From assembly GCF_041435015.1 (NCBI RefSeq), contig NZ_CP107989.1, positions 1,364,001 to 1,428,000 on the forward strand: a stretch of 64,000 nt of DNA. Direction: 5' to 3'. This stretch comes from Streptomyces canus (GTDB lineage: Bacteria; Actinomycetota; Actinomycetes; Streptomycetales; Streptomycetaceae). Both the position numbers and the translations under genes were made by a program. Positions 19,910 to 29,007 of this stretch are shown here, one piece after another; position 1 is the first letter of the stretch; the number at the start of each line of letters is the position of its first letter. Under the pieces are notes generated by a model that saw only the letters and a list, made by a program, of their open reading frames with translations, made no database searches and was not told where the DNA came from.

Positions 19910-21387
19910 CCCCTGAGAACCTGCCTTCCGTCATCCGGCACTGGATCGGCGGTGAGCTCGTCGACTCCGTCGACGGGCAGACGTTCGACGTCTCCGATCC
20001 GGTGTCCAACACCCCCTACACGCAGGCCGCGCGCGGTGCGGCGGGCGACATCGACCGCGCGGTGTCCGCGGCGGGCGCCGCGTTCCCCCAGTGGGCCGGT
20101 CTGTCCAACCGGGCCCGCGCGAACACCCTGTACCGCATCGCCGACGCTGTCGAGGCCTGCCACGACCAGCTCGCCGACTTCGAGTCCTACGACTCCGGAC
20201 TGCCGATCACCCAGGCGAAGGGGCAGGCCCGGCGCGCGGCAGAGAACTTCCGCTACTTCGCGGACGTCATCGTCGCGCTCGGCGAGGAGGCGTTCCGGCA
20301 GGGCGAGGAGCAGTTCTCCTACGTCGTACGCCGGCCGGTCGGGGTCGCCGGGCTGATCACGCCCTGGAACACCCCGTTCATGCTGGAGAGCTGGAAACTG
20401 GCTCCCGCCCTGGCCTCCGGCTGCACGCTGGTCCTCAAGCCGGCCGAGTGGACCCCGCTGTCCGCGTCGCTGTGGCCGGAGATCTTCGCCGAGGCCGGCG
20501 TCCCGGCGGGGGTGGTGAACATCGTGCACGGCATCGGTGAGGAGGCCGGCCAGGCACTCGTCGACCATCCGGACGTGCCGCTGATCTCCTTCACCGGGTC
20601 GACCGACACCGGCCGCCACATCATCCGTTCCTCCGCCCAGCACCTGAAGACCACTTCCATGGAGCTGGGCGGCAAGTCCCCGGCCATCGTGTTCGCCGAC
20701 GCCGACCTCGAAGCCGCCCTCGACTCGGTCGTGTTCGGGGTGTTCTCCCTCAACGGCGAGCGCTGCACCGCCGGTTCACGGGTCCTCGTCGAGCGCCCGT
20801 TGTACGAGGAGTTCACCCGTCGGCTGGCCGAACGGGCGGCGAACGTCCGCGTCGGGCTGCCCGCCGACCCCGCCACGGAGGTCGGCGCGCTGGTCCACCC
20901 CGAGCACTACGCACGGGTCCTGAGCTACGTCGAGACCGGCCGGAAGGAGGCCCGCCTCGTCGCGGGCGGCACCCGCCCCGACCATCTGCCGGACGGCAAC
21001 TACCTCCAGCCCACCGTCTTCGCCGACGTCGAGCGCGACGCCCGCATCTTCCAGGAGGAGATCTTCGGCCCCGTCGTCGCCGTCGCCCCGTTCGACGACG
21101 AGGCCGAGGCGATCGAGCTGGCCAACGCCACCCAGTTCGGTCTTGCCGCCTACATCTGGACGTCGGACCTCAAGCGCGGCCATCGCATCGCCCACGCCGT
21201 CGACTCCGGAATGATCTGGCTCAACTCCCACAACGTCCGCGACCTGCGCACCCCCTTCGGCGGGGTCAAGGCCTCCGGCGTCGGCCGCGAGGGCGGCGCG
21301 CACTCCATCGACTTCTACACCGAATCGAAGATCGTCCACGTCGCCCTCGGCGACGTCCACACTCCCCGTTTCGGAGCCATCTCATGA
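19906..21387 (+). CDS. hpaE: 5-carboxymethyl-2-hydroxymuconate semialdehyde dehydrogenase
   Basis: 493-aa NAD-dependent aldehyde dehydrogenase that oxidises the ring-fission semialdehyde (CHMS) to 5-carboxymethyl-2-hydroxymuconate. Active-site Glu253 in MELGGKSP and Cys287 in NGERCTAGSR, cofactor motif FTGSTDTGR. GERCTAGSR is the form usual for HpaE. The GTG at 19906 overlaps the stop of the lyase gene by 4 nt. Translationally coupled with hpaD downstream. Confidence 0.92.
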   Translation: MTPENLPSVIRHWIGGELVDSVDGQTFDVSDPVSNTPYTQAARGAAGDIDRAVSAAGAAFPQWAGLSNRARANTLYRIADAVEACHDQLADFESYDSGLPITQAKGQARRAAENFRYFADVIVALGEEAFRQGEEQFSYVVRRPVGVAGLITPWNTPFMLESWKLAPALASGCTLVLKPAEWTPLSASLWPEIFAEAGVPAGVVNIVHGIGEEAGQALVDHPDVPLISFTGSTDTGRHIIRSSAQHLKTTSMELGGKSPAIVFADADLEAALDSVVFGVFSLNGERCTAGSRVLVERPLYEEFTRRLAERAANVRVGLPADPATEVGALVHPEHYARVLSYVETGRKEARLVAGGTRPDHLPDGNYLQPTVFADVERDARIFQEEIFGPVVAVAPFDDEAEAIELANATQFGLAAYIWTSDLKRGHRIAHAVDSGMIWLNSHNVRDLRTPFGGVKASGVGREGGAHSIDFYTESKIVHVALGDVHTPRFGAIS

Positions 21388-22385
21388 GCACCCCGGCACC
21401 CGACGTCATCCGGTCCGCCTACGCCCAGCTCGCCGTCACCGACCTCGGCGCGGCCCGCTGGTTCTGGGTCGACATGCTCGGCTTCCACCTCCAGTACGAG
21501 GACGCCGAGTCGCTGTACCTGCGCGGCACCGACGAGCTCACCCATCACTCCCTGGTACTGCGCAAGGGTGAGATCGCGGCCCTGGACCACATCTCCTACC
21601 GGGTCCGCACGCCGGAGGACGTCGACAATGCGGAGAAGTTCTTCGCCGAACTCGGCCGCCCGGTCAAGCGGGTGAAGAAGGGCGAGGGCACCCACGGCAT
21701 CGGTGACGCCGTGCGCGTCATCGACCCGCTCGGCTTCCCCGTGGAGTTCTTCCACGACATCGACCGCGCCGAGCGCCTCATCCAACGCTACGACCTCCGC
21801 CGCGGCGCCGAGATCGCCCGCCTGGACCACTTCAACATCTGCACCCCCGACATCCCGGCCGCCTACGCCCACTACAAGTCCCTCGGCTTCGGCTGCTCGG
21901 AAACCATCGAGGGCGACGAGCACGAGCTGTACGCGGCCTGGATGTACCGCAAGCAGACCGTCCACGACGTCGCCTTCACCGGCGGCGCCGGCCCGCGCCT
22001 GCACCACCTCGGGGTGGCCACCCACGAATCCCACCAGGTCCTGCGCAGCGCCGACATCTTCGGCGCCCTGCGCAAGGAACACCACATCGAGCGCGGCCCC
22101 GGCCGGCACGGTGTCTCCAACGCGTTCTACCTCTACCTGCGCGACTGCGACGGACACCGGGTCGAGATCTACACCTCCGACTACTACACCGGCGACCCCG
22201 ACCACGAGACGTACCGCTGGAACGTCAAGGACGACCGACGCCGCGACTTCTGGGGCAACGCCGTGATCGAGTCCTGGTACAAGGAGGCCACCCCGGTCCT
22301 CGACCTGAACGGACGGCCGCAGCCCGTCTCCGACGCCCTGCTCGACGAGTCCGCCGTGCAGGTCGGCGCGGACGGACTCGGCTGA
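21384..22385 (+). CDS. hpaD: Homoprotocatechuate 2,3-dioxygenase (extradiol)
   Basis: 333-aa vicinal-oxygen-chelate enzyme that opens the ring of 3,4-dihydroxyphenylacetate next to the hydroxyls. The metal triad is His149 (LDHFN), His208 (LHHLG) and Glu261 (RVEIY), the same spacing as recalled for Brevibacterium fuscum HPCD. N- and C-terminal VOC modules are both intact. ATGA overlap with hpaE. Last structural gene of the coupled run, before a hairpin. Confidence 0.94.
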   Translation: MSTPAPDVIRSAYAQLAVTDLGAARWFWVDMLGFHLQYEDAESLYLRGTDELTHHSLVLRKGEIAALDHISYRVRTPEDVDNAEKFFAELGRPVKRVKKGEGTHGIGDAVRVIDPLGFPVEFFHDIDRAERLIQRYDLRRGAEIARLDHFNICTPDIPAAYAHYKSLGFGCSETIEGDEHELYAAWMYRKQTVHDVAFTGGAGPRLHHLGVATHESHQVLRSADIFGALRKEHHIERGPGRHGVSNAFYLYLRDCDGHRVEIYTSDYYTGDPDHETYRWNVKDDRRRDFWGNAVIESWYKEATPVLDLNGRPQPVSDALLDESAVQVGADGLG

Positions 22386-22391
22386 GTCACC

Positions 22392-22417
22392 CGGGAGCCC
22401 CGACCCGCGGGCTCCCG
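22392..22417 (+). terminator. Hairpin between hpaD and araC
   Basis: CGGGAGCCC / GGGCTCCCG, 9-bp perfect stem with an 8-nt loop, 7 nt after the hpaD stop. No T-run; it may attenuate rather than end transcription, since the araC start follows 20 nt later. Confidence 0.5.
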
Positions 22418-22436
22418 ATCCGCGAAGGAGACCACC

Positions 22437-23390
22437 ATGCCGTCGATGACGACGCCACGGGACGACACGTCCGCCGGGCGCTTCGAGTTCTGGCGGGAGA
22501 CCGTCCGCCGGAGCTTCGTACCGCTGGAGGCTCTGCCGGGCGATGCCTGCGACTTCCACGCGTCCCTGCACACCGCACACCTCGGCGCCGTACAGGTGTC
22601 CGTCGTGACCGCGCAGCCGCACGGTGTCATCCACACTCCCCGACACATCGCCGCCGACCAGCCCGACTTCGTCAAGGTGAGCCTCCAACTGGCGGGCCGG
22701 TGCCGACTGGCCCAGGCAGACCGGCAGGCCGAGCTCGGCCCCGGTGAGCTGGCTGTTTACGACACGCGCCAGCCGTACAGCCTCGACTTCGACCTGCCGT
22801 ACCGCATGCTCGTGCTGATGTTCCCCCGCGCCCTGCTACGGCTGACCGATCAGGAACTGGCGCTCCTGAACGCCACCGCCATTTCGTGCCGTGAAGGGCT
22901 TGGTCCGGTGGTCCAGCCCCTCCTGCGCGGCCTCGCCGGCCAGGTTCGGGAACTGGAGCACCTGGGCACACCCCAGGTCGCCGACAGCGCCGTCGACCTG
23001 GTCGGCGTCCTGCTCGCACAGCACAGCCGCGCGTCCCGCGCCCTGGAGGCCGACGGGCGGGAGGTGCTCAGACAGCGCATCTTCACGTTCATGGAACAGC
23101 GGCTGGCCGACCCCGAACTGGGCCCGGACCGAATCGCGGCCGCCCACCACATCTCCCGCCGCTACCTGTACAAACTCCTGGCCGAGCAGGGGCATACCGT
23201 CTCCGGCTGGATCCGGGAGCGGCGCCTTGCCCGGTGCCGACGCGACCTCACCGATCCCGCGCTCGCCCATCTGCCCGTCGGCGCCGTGGGCAGCCGGTGG
23301 GGCTTTCCCGACCCGGCCCAGTTCAGCCACACCTTCAAGGCGGCATACGGGGTGAGCCCTCGGCAGGCGCGTACCACCGCGTACGTGTAG
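22437..23390 (+). CDS. AraC-family regulator, copy 1 of a paralogous pair
   Basis: 317 aa. N-terminal AraC-binding-like domain (FRFEFW-type opening RFEFWRETVRRSFVPLEALP; DFVKVSLQLAGRCRLAQ; YDTRQPYS) and C-terminal double helix-turn-helix (AAHHISRRYLYKLLAEQG and GFPDPAQFSHTFKAAYGVSP). AAGGAG precedes the ATG by 7 nt. It is closely related along its whole length to the regulator at 31820. Probably an activator of the hpa or transport genes on sensing an aromatic acid. The same orientation and short gap suggest co-transcription with hpaD at least in part. Confidence 0.9.
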   Translation: MPSMTTPRDDTSAGRFEFWRETVRRSFVPLEALPGDACDFHASLHTAHLGAVQVSVVTAQPHGVIHTPRHIAADQPDFVKVSLQLAGRCRLAQADRQAELGPGELAVYDTRQPYSLDFDLPYRMLVLMFPRALLRLTDQELALLNATAISCREGLGPVVQPLLRGLAGQVRELEHLGTPQVADSAVDLVGVLLAQHSRASRALEADGREVLRQRIFTFMEQRLADPELGPDRIAAAHHISRRYLYKLLAEQGHTVSGWIRERRLARCRRDLTDPALAHLPVGAVGSRWGFPDPAQFSHTFKAAYGVSPRQARTTAYV

Positions 23391-23656
23391 TCGGCCGGGC
23401 GTGGCAGCCATGCCCGGCTTCACAAGAACCCGTGCACACCACGGCAAGCTTGTCGGCTCCGCCGGGCGCACCCTTCCGACAGGAATTCCGCCCGTGGCCG
23501 TGCGTCTTTCGTCCAGTCGCCGGTCGGCGGTCTTCCGGCACGAGCGCCCCGGCGCACGAAGACAGCGCCGCAGGCCGCTCCGGCCCTCGACTCCCCCACG
23601 AGTCCGGCCGCCCGTGCCATTCAGGGACACCACTCAAGCCCGCAAGCGAGGCAATG

Positions 23657-25003
23657 ATGCTCGACCCGACTCCCCTGCCCGGCTCCGACCGTGGCGCGGA
23701 CCGCGCGGCGCGCCGCTACGAGAACAAACTGCTCCTCATCCTGTTCCTCACCTTCGGCTTCGTCTTCTTCGACCGGCAAGCACTGCTCTTCCTCATCCCG
23801 TTCATCAACAAGGACTTCCACCTGTCCAACACCGCACTGGGCACACTCTCCGGCGTGCTGGCCCTGGCCTGGGCGCTGTCGGGGATGTTCTCGGGCCGAC
23901 TGGTGGACCGGCTCGGCAGACGCAAGCCCGTCATCATCGCCGCCGTGCTGCTGTTCTCCGCCTTCTCGGCGGTGGGCGGTCTGGTCGCGGGGTTCGCGGC
24001 GCTGCTGGTCGCGCGTGCCCTGATGGGAACGGCCGAGGGCGCCGTGCTGCCGTCGGCGCAGTCCCTGATGGTCGAGGCGTCCCAGGAGCACAGGCGCGGG
24101 CTGAACATGGGACTGCTGCAGGGCTCCTCGGCCGGCCTGCTCGGCGGCATCCTGTGCCCGCTGGTGGTCGTGTGGGTGGCGGAGCACTACCACTGGCGCA
24201 CCGCGTTCCTCGTGACCGTCGTCCCGGGCATGCTGCTCGCCCTCTGGATCTGGCGGTCCGTGAAGGAGGTGCCGCCGGGCGGTGTCGTGGCGGCCGCGGA
24301 GACCGCGCCGGTCGGCGCGGCCTGCGCTCCGGCCGACCGGAAACCGGGGATCCGTGAGATCCTCGGGCACCGCAACATCGTCCTGTGCGTGCTGATCTCC
24401 TGCGCCTACATGACCTGGTTCTTCGTCATCGTCACCTTCACCCCGGTGTACCTCACCACGGTGAAGGGCTTCTCGCCGGGCACGATGAGCACGGTCATGA
24501 CCTGCTTCGGGGTCGCCTGGGTCATATGGGGCTTCCTCACTCCGGCCGTCTCGGACCGTTTCGGGCGGAAGGCCACCCTGATCGCGTTCACCGCCGTCGC
24601 CGCGGTCTGTCCGCTGGCCGTGATGTACGTGGGCAGCCCGCTGCTGCTCGGCGTACTCGTTCTCCTCACGTACACCGGTCTGGGCTGCTTCACCCTGTTC
24701 ATGGCGACGATCCCTGCCGAGACCGTGCCTCGGGGCGCGCTCGCCACCGCGCTGGGACTGGTCATGGGCATCGGTGAGCTCGCCGGCGGCTTCCTCGCTC
24801 CAGTGATCGCCGGGTGGGCGTCGGACACCTGGGGACTGCAGGCCGCCATGTACATCTCCGCGGCGGGCGCCGTGGTCGTCGTACTGCTGTCCCTCGGCCT
24901 GCGCGAGACGGCCCCGGCGGTCCTGCGCCGCCGGTCCGCCTCGGCCCCGTCCGGCCTGAGCGCGTCGCCCGACCGGGCTCCGGCCGACTCCGGGGCCGCC
25001 TGA
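23657..25003 (+). CDS. MFS permease, probable aromatic-acid importer
   Basis: 448-aa twelve-helix major facilitator. The helix 2-3 loop motif is GRLVDRLGRRKP and its C-half counterpart SDRFGRKATL; an acidic first helix region FVFFDRQALLFLIPF resembles the anion:cation symporter/aromatic acid branch (AAHS/ACS). The second of two adjacent ATG codons is chosen because GAGG lies 5 nt before it. Context suggests uptake of 4-hydroxyphenylacetate or a related phenol. The C-terminal tail is hydrophilic. Confidence 0.8.
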   Translation: MLDPTPLPGSDRGADRAARRYENKLLLILFLTFGFVFFDRQALLFLIPFINKDFHLSNTALGTLSGVLALAWALSGMFSGRLVDRLGRRKPVIIAAVLLFSAFSAVGGLVAGFAALLVARALMGTAEGAVLPSAQSLMVEASQEHRRGLNMGLLQGSSAGLLGGILCPLVVVWVAEHYHWRTAFLVTVVPGMLLALWIWRSVKEVPPGGVVAAAETAPVGAACAPADRKPGIREILGHRNIVLCVLISCAYMTWFFVIVTFTPVYLTTVKGFSPGTMSTVMTCFGVAWVIWGFLTPAVSDRFGRKATLIAFTAVAAVCPLAVMYVGSPLLLGVLVLLTYTGLGCFTLFMATIPAETVPRGALATALGLVMGIGELAGGFLAPVIAGWASDTWGLQAAMYISAAGAVVVVLLSLGLRETAPAVLRRRSASAPSGLSASPDRAPADSGAA

Positions 25004-25039
25004 GCACCACGTGATCGTCGCCTGAGCACCACGCGATCG
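24999..25039 (+). repeat. 22-nt tandem direct repeat over the MFS stop codon
   Basis: CCTGAGCACCACGTGATCG (24999-25017) is repeated as CCTGAGCACCACGCGATCG (25021-25039) with one change; the first copy contains the MFS stop. Probably a local duplication by replication slippage. Confidence 0.7.
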
Positions 25040-25266
25040 GCCCTGTCTCCACCTCTGATGCGAGGCGGGAGCCGGGGCCGATTTCCTGGCAGGGGCGAAG
25101 GTCCCGGGTTACCAACGGAATTCACTGACCTGCGGAAACGTAACCCACGTCGGGTGGACTTCCGCCTGGCACGACGCCTGCCGGGCCACCGACTGCCGTC
25201 GCCGCACACACGCCGTAAGCTCAATGGGGGATGCCGTGCAGCCGTGTCAGTGCGGAGAACCCTTCC

Positions 25267-26349
25267 ATGACCGACCAGTACACCCTCGCATTCGATTCCG
25301 GTGCCGATCCCTCCACCGCCCGGGTCGGCGGCAAGTGCGCCGGTCTGCTGACGATGACCCGCTGCGGGGTACCGGTGCCGCCCGGGTTCGCGGTGACCAC
25401 TGATGCCTTCGACGCCGTACTCGACGGCGGCGGTCCTCGTGCGGAGATCGGCTCCGTCCTCGCCGGGCTCGACCCCTCCGACACGGCCGACACCGAAAGG
25501 CGTGCCGCCGAGGTCCGCGGGCTGATCACAGGCCGGCCCGTACCGCCCCCGGTCGCTACGGCCGTCACCGCGGCCTACCGAGTCCTCGGGGCGGCCGGGG
25601 ACGTCCCCGTGTCCGTGCGGTCGAGCGCCGAGATGGAGGACCTGCCGGCCATCAGCTTCGCCGGGCAGTACGACACGTACCTGGGGGTCCGCGGGGCCGA
25701 CGCCGTCGTCGACGCCGTACGCCGCTGCTGGGCGAGCCTGTGGACGGCACGGGCGATCACCTACCGTGCCGCACGCGGGGTGCCCGAGCTGGGGCTGAGC
25801 ATGGCGGTCGGCGTGCAGGCAATGGTCGACGCCCGCACCGCCGGTGTGGCCCTGACCGTGAACCCGGCCGACGGCGACCCGTCGAAGATCGTCATCGACG
25901 CCGCCTGGGGACTCGGCGACCCGGTGGTGTCCGGCGGGACGACCCCCGACAACTACGTCGTGGACAAGGTGCTGCTCGTTCCCGTGAAGACGACCCTGTC
26001 GCCGATCCACCACGAGCTGGTCCTCGCTCCGGACGGGCACGGCCTCGTCCGACGTGCGGTCGAGGACGCCCGACGGAGGCAGGCGTGCCTGGCGCCCGCC
26101 GAAATCACCGCGGTCGCCGAGCTGGCCAAGAGAGTCGAGCGCCACTACGGCTGCCCGCAGGACATCGAGTGGGCCATCGCCTGTGACGCGGCCCTGCTCC
26201 CGGACGGCGGCCCCCGAGTGCTGCTGCTCCAGGCGCGGTCCGAGACGTTCTGGAGTCGCAGACCACGCGCGAGAGCCGCGGTGGTGCCCGGGGCGGGCGT
26301 CTCCAGCATCGCCGACACCATGCTCGGACTCGGGACCCTCCCGACCTGA
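25267..26349 (+). CDS. PEP synthase N-terminal-like ATP-binding protein (PpsB/CreH-like subunit)
   Basis: 360 aa, about 39 kDa: only the ATP-grasp part of PEP synthase/PPDK. Motifs: VGGKCAGLLTMTRCGVPVPP, VSVRSSAEMEDLPAISFAGQ, AWGLGDPVVSGGTTPDNYVV and the end signature LLLQARSETFW. The mobile phosphohistidine and PEP barrel domains are not in this chain; a phosphohistidine domain is in the next gene. In phenylphosphate synthase of Thauera/Azoarcus a 40-kDa ATP-binding subunit works with a 70-kDa phosphohistidine subunit in just this way. Likely role: transfers the beta-phosphate of ATP to the partner's histidine for phosphorylation of a phenol. Substrate is inference. Confidence 0.8.
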   Translation: MTDQYTLAFDSGADPSTARVGGKCAGLLTMTRCGVPVPPGFAVTTDAFDAVLDGGGPRAEIGSVLAGLDPSDTADTERRAAEVRGLITGRPVPPPVATAVTAAYRVLGAAGDVPVSVRSSAEMEDLPAISFAGQYDTYLGVRGADAVVDAVRRCWASLWTARAITYRAARGVPELGLSMAVGVQAMVDARTAGVALTVNPADGDPSKIVIDAAWGLGDPVVSGGTTPDNYVVDKVLLVPVKTTLSPIHHELVLAPDGHGLVRRAVEDARRRQACLAPAEITAVAELAKRVERHYGCPQDIEWAIACDAALLPDGGPRVLLLQARSETFWSRRPRARAAVVPGAGVSSIADTMLGLGTLPT

Positions 26350-26399
26350 GCGACTCGACCCCAGGCCCAGCCATCATCGGCCCGACGAAGGGATCTCGC

Positions 26400-28241
26400 A
26401 TGGCGACCCAGCAGCGCACGTCGTCCGGACAGCACACGAGCTTCCCCAGCCCCTACGAGCAGCCGGCGCCCGAGGGAGCCGAGGACTGGCGGAGCCTGTA
26501 CCCCTACAACGTGCTCTTCCAGCCCGAGCGGCGTGCCATGGAGGAGGCGAAGTTCTGGTTCTGCGACAGCCAGCACTGGCCCACGGTGCTCAAACCGTTC
26601 GAGACGATCGGCCCCGAACTGTCGACGAAGTGCCTGGGCCAGTTCAACACCCGGTACTTCCTCGTACCGCCCGCCAACGGCCTGGAATGCCGCATCCACC
26701 AGGGCTACGTCTACCACAGCCCGGTCACGGTCGATCCGGACGAGGCGGCGGCGAGGGTGCCGGAGTTCCTCCGGCGCGCCGGGTACTACTTCAAGCACTG
26801 GGACGCGCTGCTGGTCAACTGGAAACGCAAGGTTCTCGCCACGATCCGGGAGCTGGAGGCTCTCCGGTTCGGCGAACTGCCCGACGCCCAGCCGTACGAG
26901 GAGATCGAGCGCGGCACCGGGCTGGACGCGACCGACACCCTGCTCGGCGGGTACGACAGGCTCCTGGCGCTGTGCCATCGGGCCTGGCAGTACCACTTCG
27001 AGTTCCTCAACCTCGGCTACGCGGCCTACCTGGACCTCTTCCAGGCGTGCAGACAGTGGTTCCCCGGTATCCCCGACCAGGCCGTCGCGACCATGGTCCA
27101 AGGCGTGGACATGGAACTGTTCCGCCCGGACGACGAGCTGAAGCGACTGGCGAAACTCGCCGTCGAACTCGGCCTGGACCACCTGCTGACCGCCCCCGGA
27201 CCGGCCCCCGGCCAGGACACCCTCGACACCGTCGCGTCGGCGCCGAGGGGCGAGGACTGGCTGGTTGCCTGGGAGACGGCCCGCGACCCGTGGTTCAACT
27301 TCACCTCCGGCAACGGCTTCTATGCCGACGACCGGTACTGGCGGGACGATCCCGCGCTCCCCCTGGGCTACATCCATGACTACGTCCTGCGGCTGCGCCG
27401 GGGCGAGTACATCGATCGGCGCGTGGCCGAACTCGTCGCCGAACGAGACCGGATCACGGGCGAGTACGCCGCCCTGCTCGACCCCGCACAGCGCGCGGAC
27501 TTCGAAGCCAAACTGCGGCTCGCCCGACAGGTCTACCCGTATGTGGAGAACCACAACTTCTACATCGAGCACTGGACCATGGGCGTCTTCTGGCGCAAGA
27601 CCCGCCAACTGTCCGCACTCCTGCACCGGGCGGGCTTCTGGCCCGGCGAGAACGACATGCTGTACCTCACGCGCGACGAGGCCCGCGTCGCATTGTTCGA
27701 CTTCGCGTCCGGCTGGGCGCGGGGCTCCGCGCCCCTTGGCCCCGACCACTGGCCGCCCGAGGTGGAACGGCGGCGGCGAATCGTGCGTGCCCTCGCGTCC
27801 CGGCGCCCGGAACCGGCGCTGAACCGGCCGCCGGCGGCCGTCACGGAACCGTTCAGCATCATGCTGTGGGGCATCACCAGCGAACGCGTCCGGTCCTGGC
27901 TGACGGACCTGGACACCACCGGTGACCTGATCGGCCTGGCCGCCTCACCCGGACGCGCGGAAGGCCCGGCCCGGATCGTCCGCGGCCCCGCCGAGCTGGA
28001 TCTCGTACAGGACGGAGAGATCCTCGTCGCGCCGGTCACCGCGCCCAGCTGGGCCCCGGTGTTCGGGCGGATACGAGCCACCGTGACCGACATAGGCGGG
28101 GTGATGTCGCACGCCGCCATCGTCTGCCGCGAGTACTCCCTGCCCGCTGTGACGGGGACCGGGTCGGCGTCCACCCGTATCAGGACGGGGCAGCGGATCC
28201 GGGTCGACGGCACGGCCGGCACCGTCACCGTCCTCGACTGA
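26400..28241 (+). CDS. PEP-utilising mobile (phosphohistidine) domain protein (PpsA/CreI-like subunit)
   Basis: 613 aa, about 70 kDa. The C-terminal ~90 residues are a PEP-utilising mobile domain: GRAEGPARIVRGPAELD, then GGVMSHAAIVCREYSLPAV with the phosphoacceptor His571. The first ~500 residues are helical and Trp/Tyr-rich (YPYNVLFQPERRAMEEAKFW; PWFNFTSGNGFY; YVENHNFYIEHWTMGVFWRK), unlike the PEP/pyruvate barrel, so this part probably binds the aromatic acceptor, as proposed for phenylphosphate synthase subunit 1. AAGGGA precedes the ATG. It lies 50 nt after the ATP-binding gene and 27 nt before the HD hydrolase. Confidence 0.8.
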   Translation: MATQQRTSSGQHTSFPSPYEQPAPEGAEDWRSLYPYNVLFQPERRAMEEAKFWFCDSQHWPTVLKPFETIGPELSTKCLGQFNTRYFLVPPANGLECRIHQGYVYHSPVTVDPDEAAARVPEFLRRAGYYFKHWDALLVNWKRKVLATIRELEALRFGELPDAQPYEEIERGTGLDATDTLLGGYDRLLALCHRAWQYHFEFLNLGYAAYLDLFQACRQWFPGIPDQAVATMVQGVDMELFRPDDELKRLAKLAVELGLDHLLTAPGPAPGQDTLDTVASAPRGEDWLVAWETARDPWFNFTSGNGFYADDRYWRDDPALPLGYIHDYVLRLRRGEYIDRRVAELVAERDRITGEYAALLDPAQRADFEAKLRLARQVYPYVENHNFYIEHWTMGVFWRKTRQLSALLHRAGFWPGENDMLYLTRDEARVALFDFASGWARGSAPLGPDHWPPEVERRRRIVRALASRRPEPALNRPPAAVTEPFSIMLWGITSERVRSWLTDLDTTGDLIGLAASPGRAEGPARIVRGPAELDLVQDGEILVAPVTAPSWAPVFGRIRATVTDIGGVMSHAAIVCREYSLPAVTGTGSASTRIRTGQRIRVDGTAGTVTVLD

Positions 28242-28268
28242 GTCTGCCCGCACCAAAAGGAGACCGGC

Positions 28269-28976
28269 ATGCCCCCCACACCGCTTCCTGTCCTCCCGCT
28301 CGTCCCGTCGCTCGTCCCCCCGGCGGACAAGGTGCCCGCGCTGGTGCGCCTGACCGGGGTCGAACAGGAGATCTGGGACCGAGCCCTGCCGTATCTCGAC
28401 GTGCGGGACAACGACGCGCACTCACTCCACGCCTACGGCCTCGCGGGCGCGCTGCTGACCGCGATGCCGCAGGCCCGCGCCGAAGTGGTGCTCCCCGCGA
28501 TCCTGCTGCACGACACCGGCTGGAAGACCGTCGACCCGGCACGCATCCTGCCCGCCATCGCCCCCGGCTCCCACGACCCCGAGACCGTCCGCCGACACGA
28601 GACCGAGGGCTCCGTCATCGCCCACCGCATCCTCACCGACCTCGGATACCCGCAGGACGTCACCGCGCGGATCACGGAGATCGTCGACGGCCACGACACC
28701 CGGCGGCACGCCCTCAACGCCGACGACGCAGTGGTCAAGGACGCTGACAAGCTGTGGCGGCTCACCCCGCACGGGCTGCGGACCGTCGGCTCCTGGTTCC
28801 GCCTCGACGCCGAGCAGACGCTGCGACTGGTCCTGTCCGTCACCTACGACCGGCTGCTCACCGAAACGGGCCGCGCGATCGGCCGAGCGCTGGCCGCCTG
28901 CGCGGGGTTCGACCACGGCCCGCGGCCGGGGTTCACGGCCCGGACCCCACCGGCTGGCGGTGACCATACAGGTTGA
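28269..28976 (+). CDS. HD-domain metal-dependent phosphohydrolase
   Basis: 235 aa. HD-superfamily ligands: His54 (SLHAYGLAG), His81-Asp82 (LLHDTGW) and Asp158/Asp160 (VKDADKLWR). AAAAGGAG is positioned before the ATG. HD enzymes remove phosphate from nucleotides or small phosphomonoesters. Placed directly after the phenol-phosphotransferase-like pair, it could remove a temporary phosphate group, comparable to the phosphohydrolase CreD recalled from the Corynebacterium p-cresol pathway (I am not certain CreD is of this fold). A nucleotide substrate is the alternative. Confidence 0.75.
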   Translation: MPPTPLPVLPLVPSLVPPADKVPALVRLTGVEQEIWDRALPYLDVRDNDAHSLHAYGLAGALLTAMPQARAEVVLPAILLHDTGWKTVDPARILPAIAPGSHDPETVRRHETEGSVIAHRILTDLGYPQDVTARITEIVDGHDTRRHALNADDAVVKDADKLWRLTPHGLRTVGSWFRLDAEQTLRLVLSVTYDRLLTETGRAIGRALAACAGFDHGPRPGFTARTPPAGGDHTG

Positions 28977-29007
28977 TTATGGGCATCGCGGGCACCACGC
29001 TGGACGC

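Noticed and set aside
23234..23656. N-terminal extension of the MFS frame
   Set aside because: Overlaps the end of araC and is Arg/Pro-rich; the membrane protein begins at the ATG after GAGG.
15537..28976. Antibiotic biosynthetic cluster
   Set aside because: HpaB/HpaC homologues occur in such clusters, but hpaD, hpaE, FAH and a permease make a catabolic pathway; no synthase genes are present.
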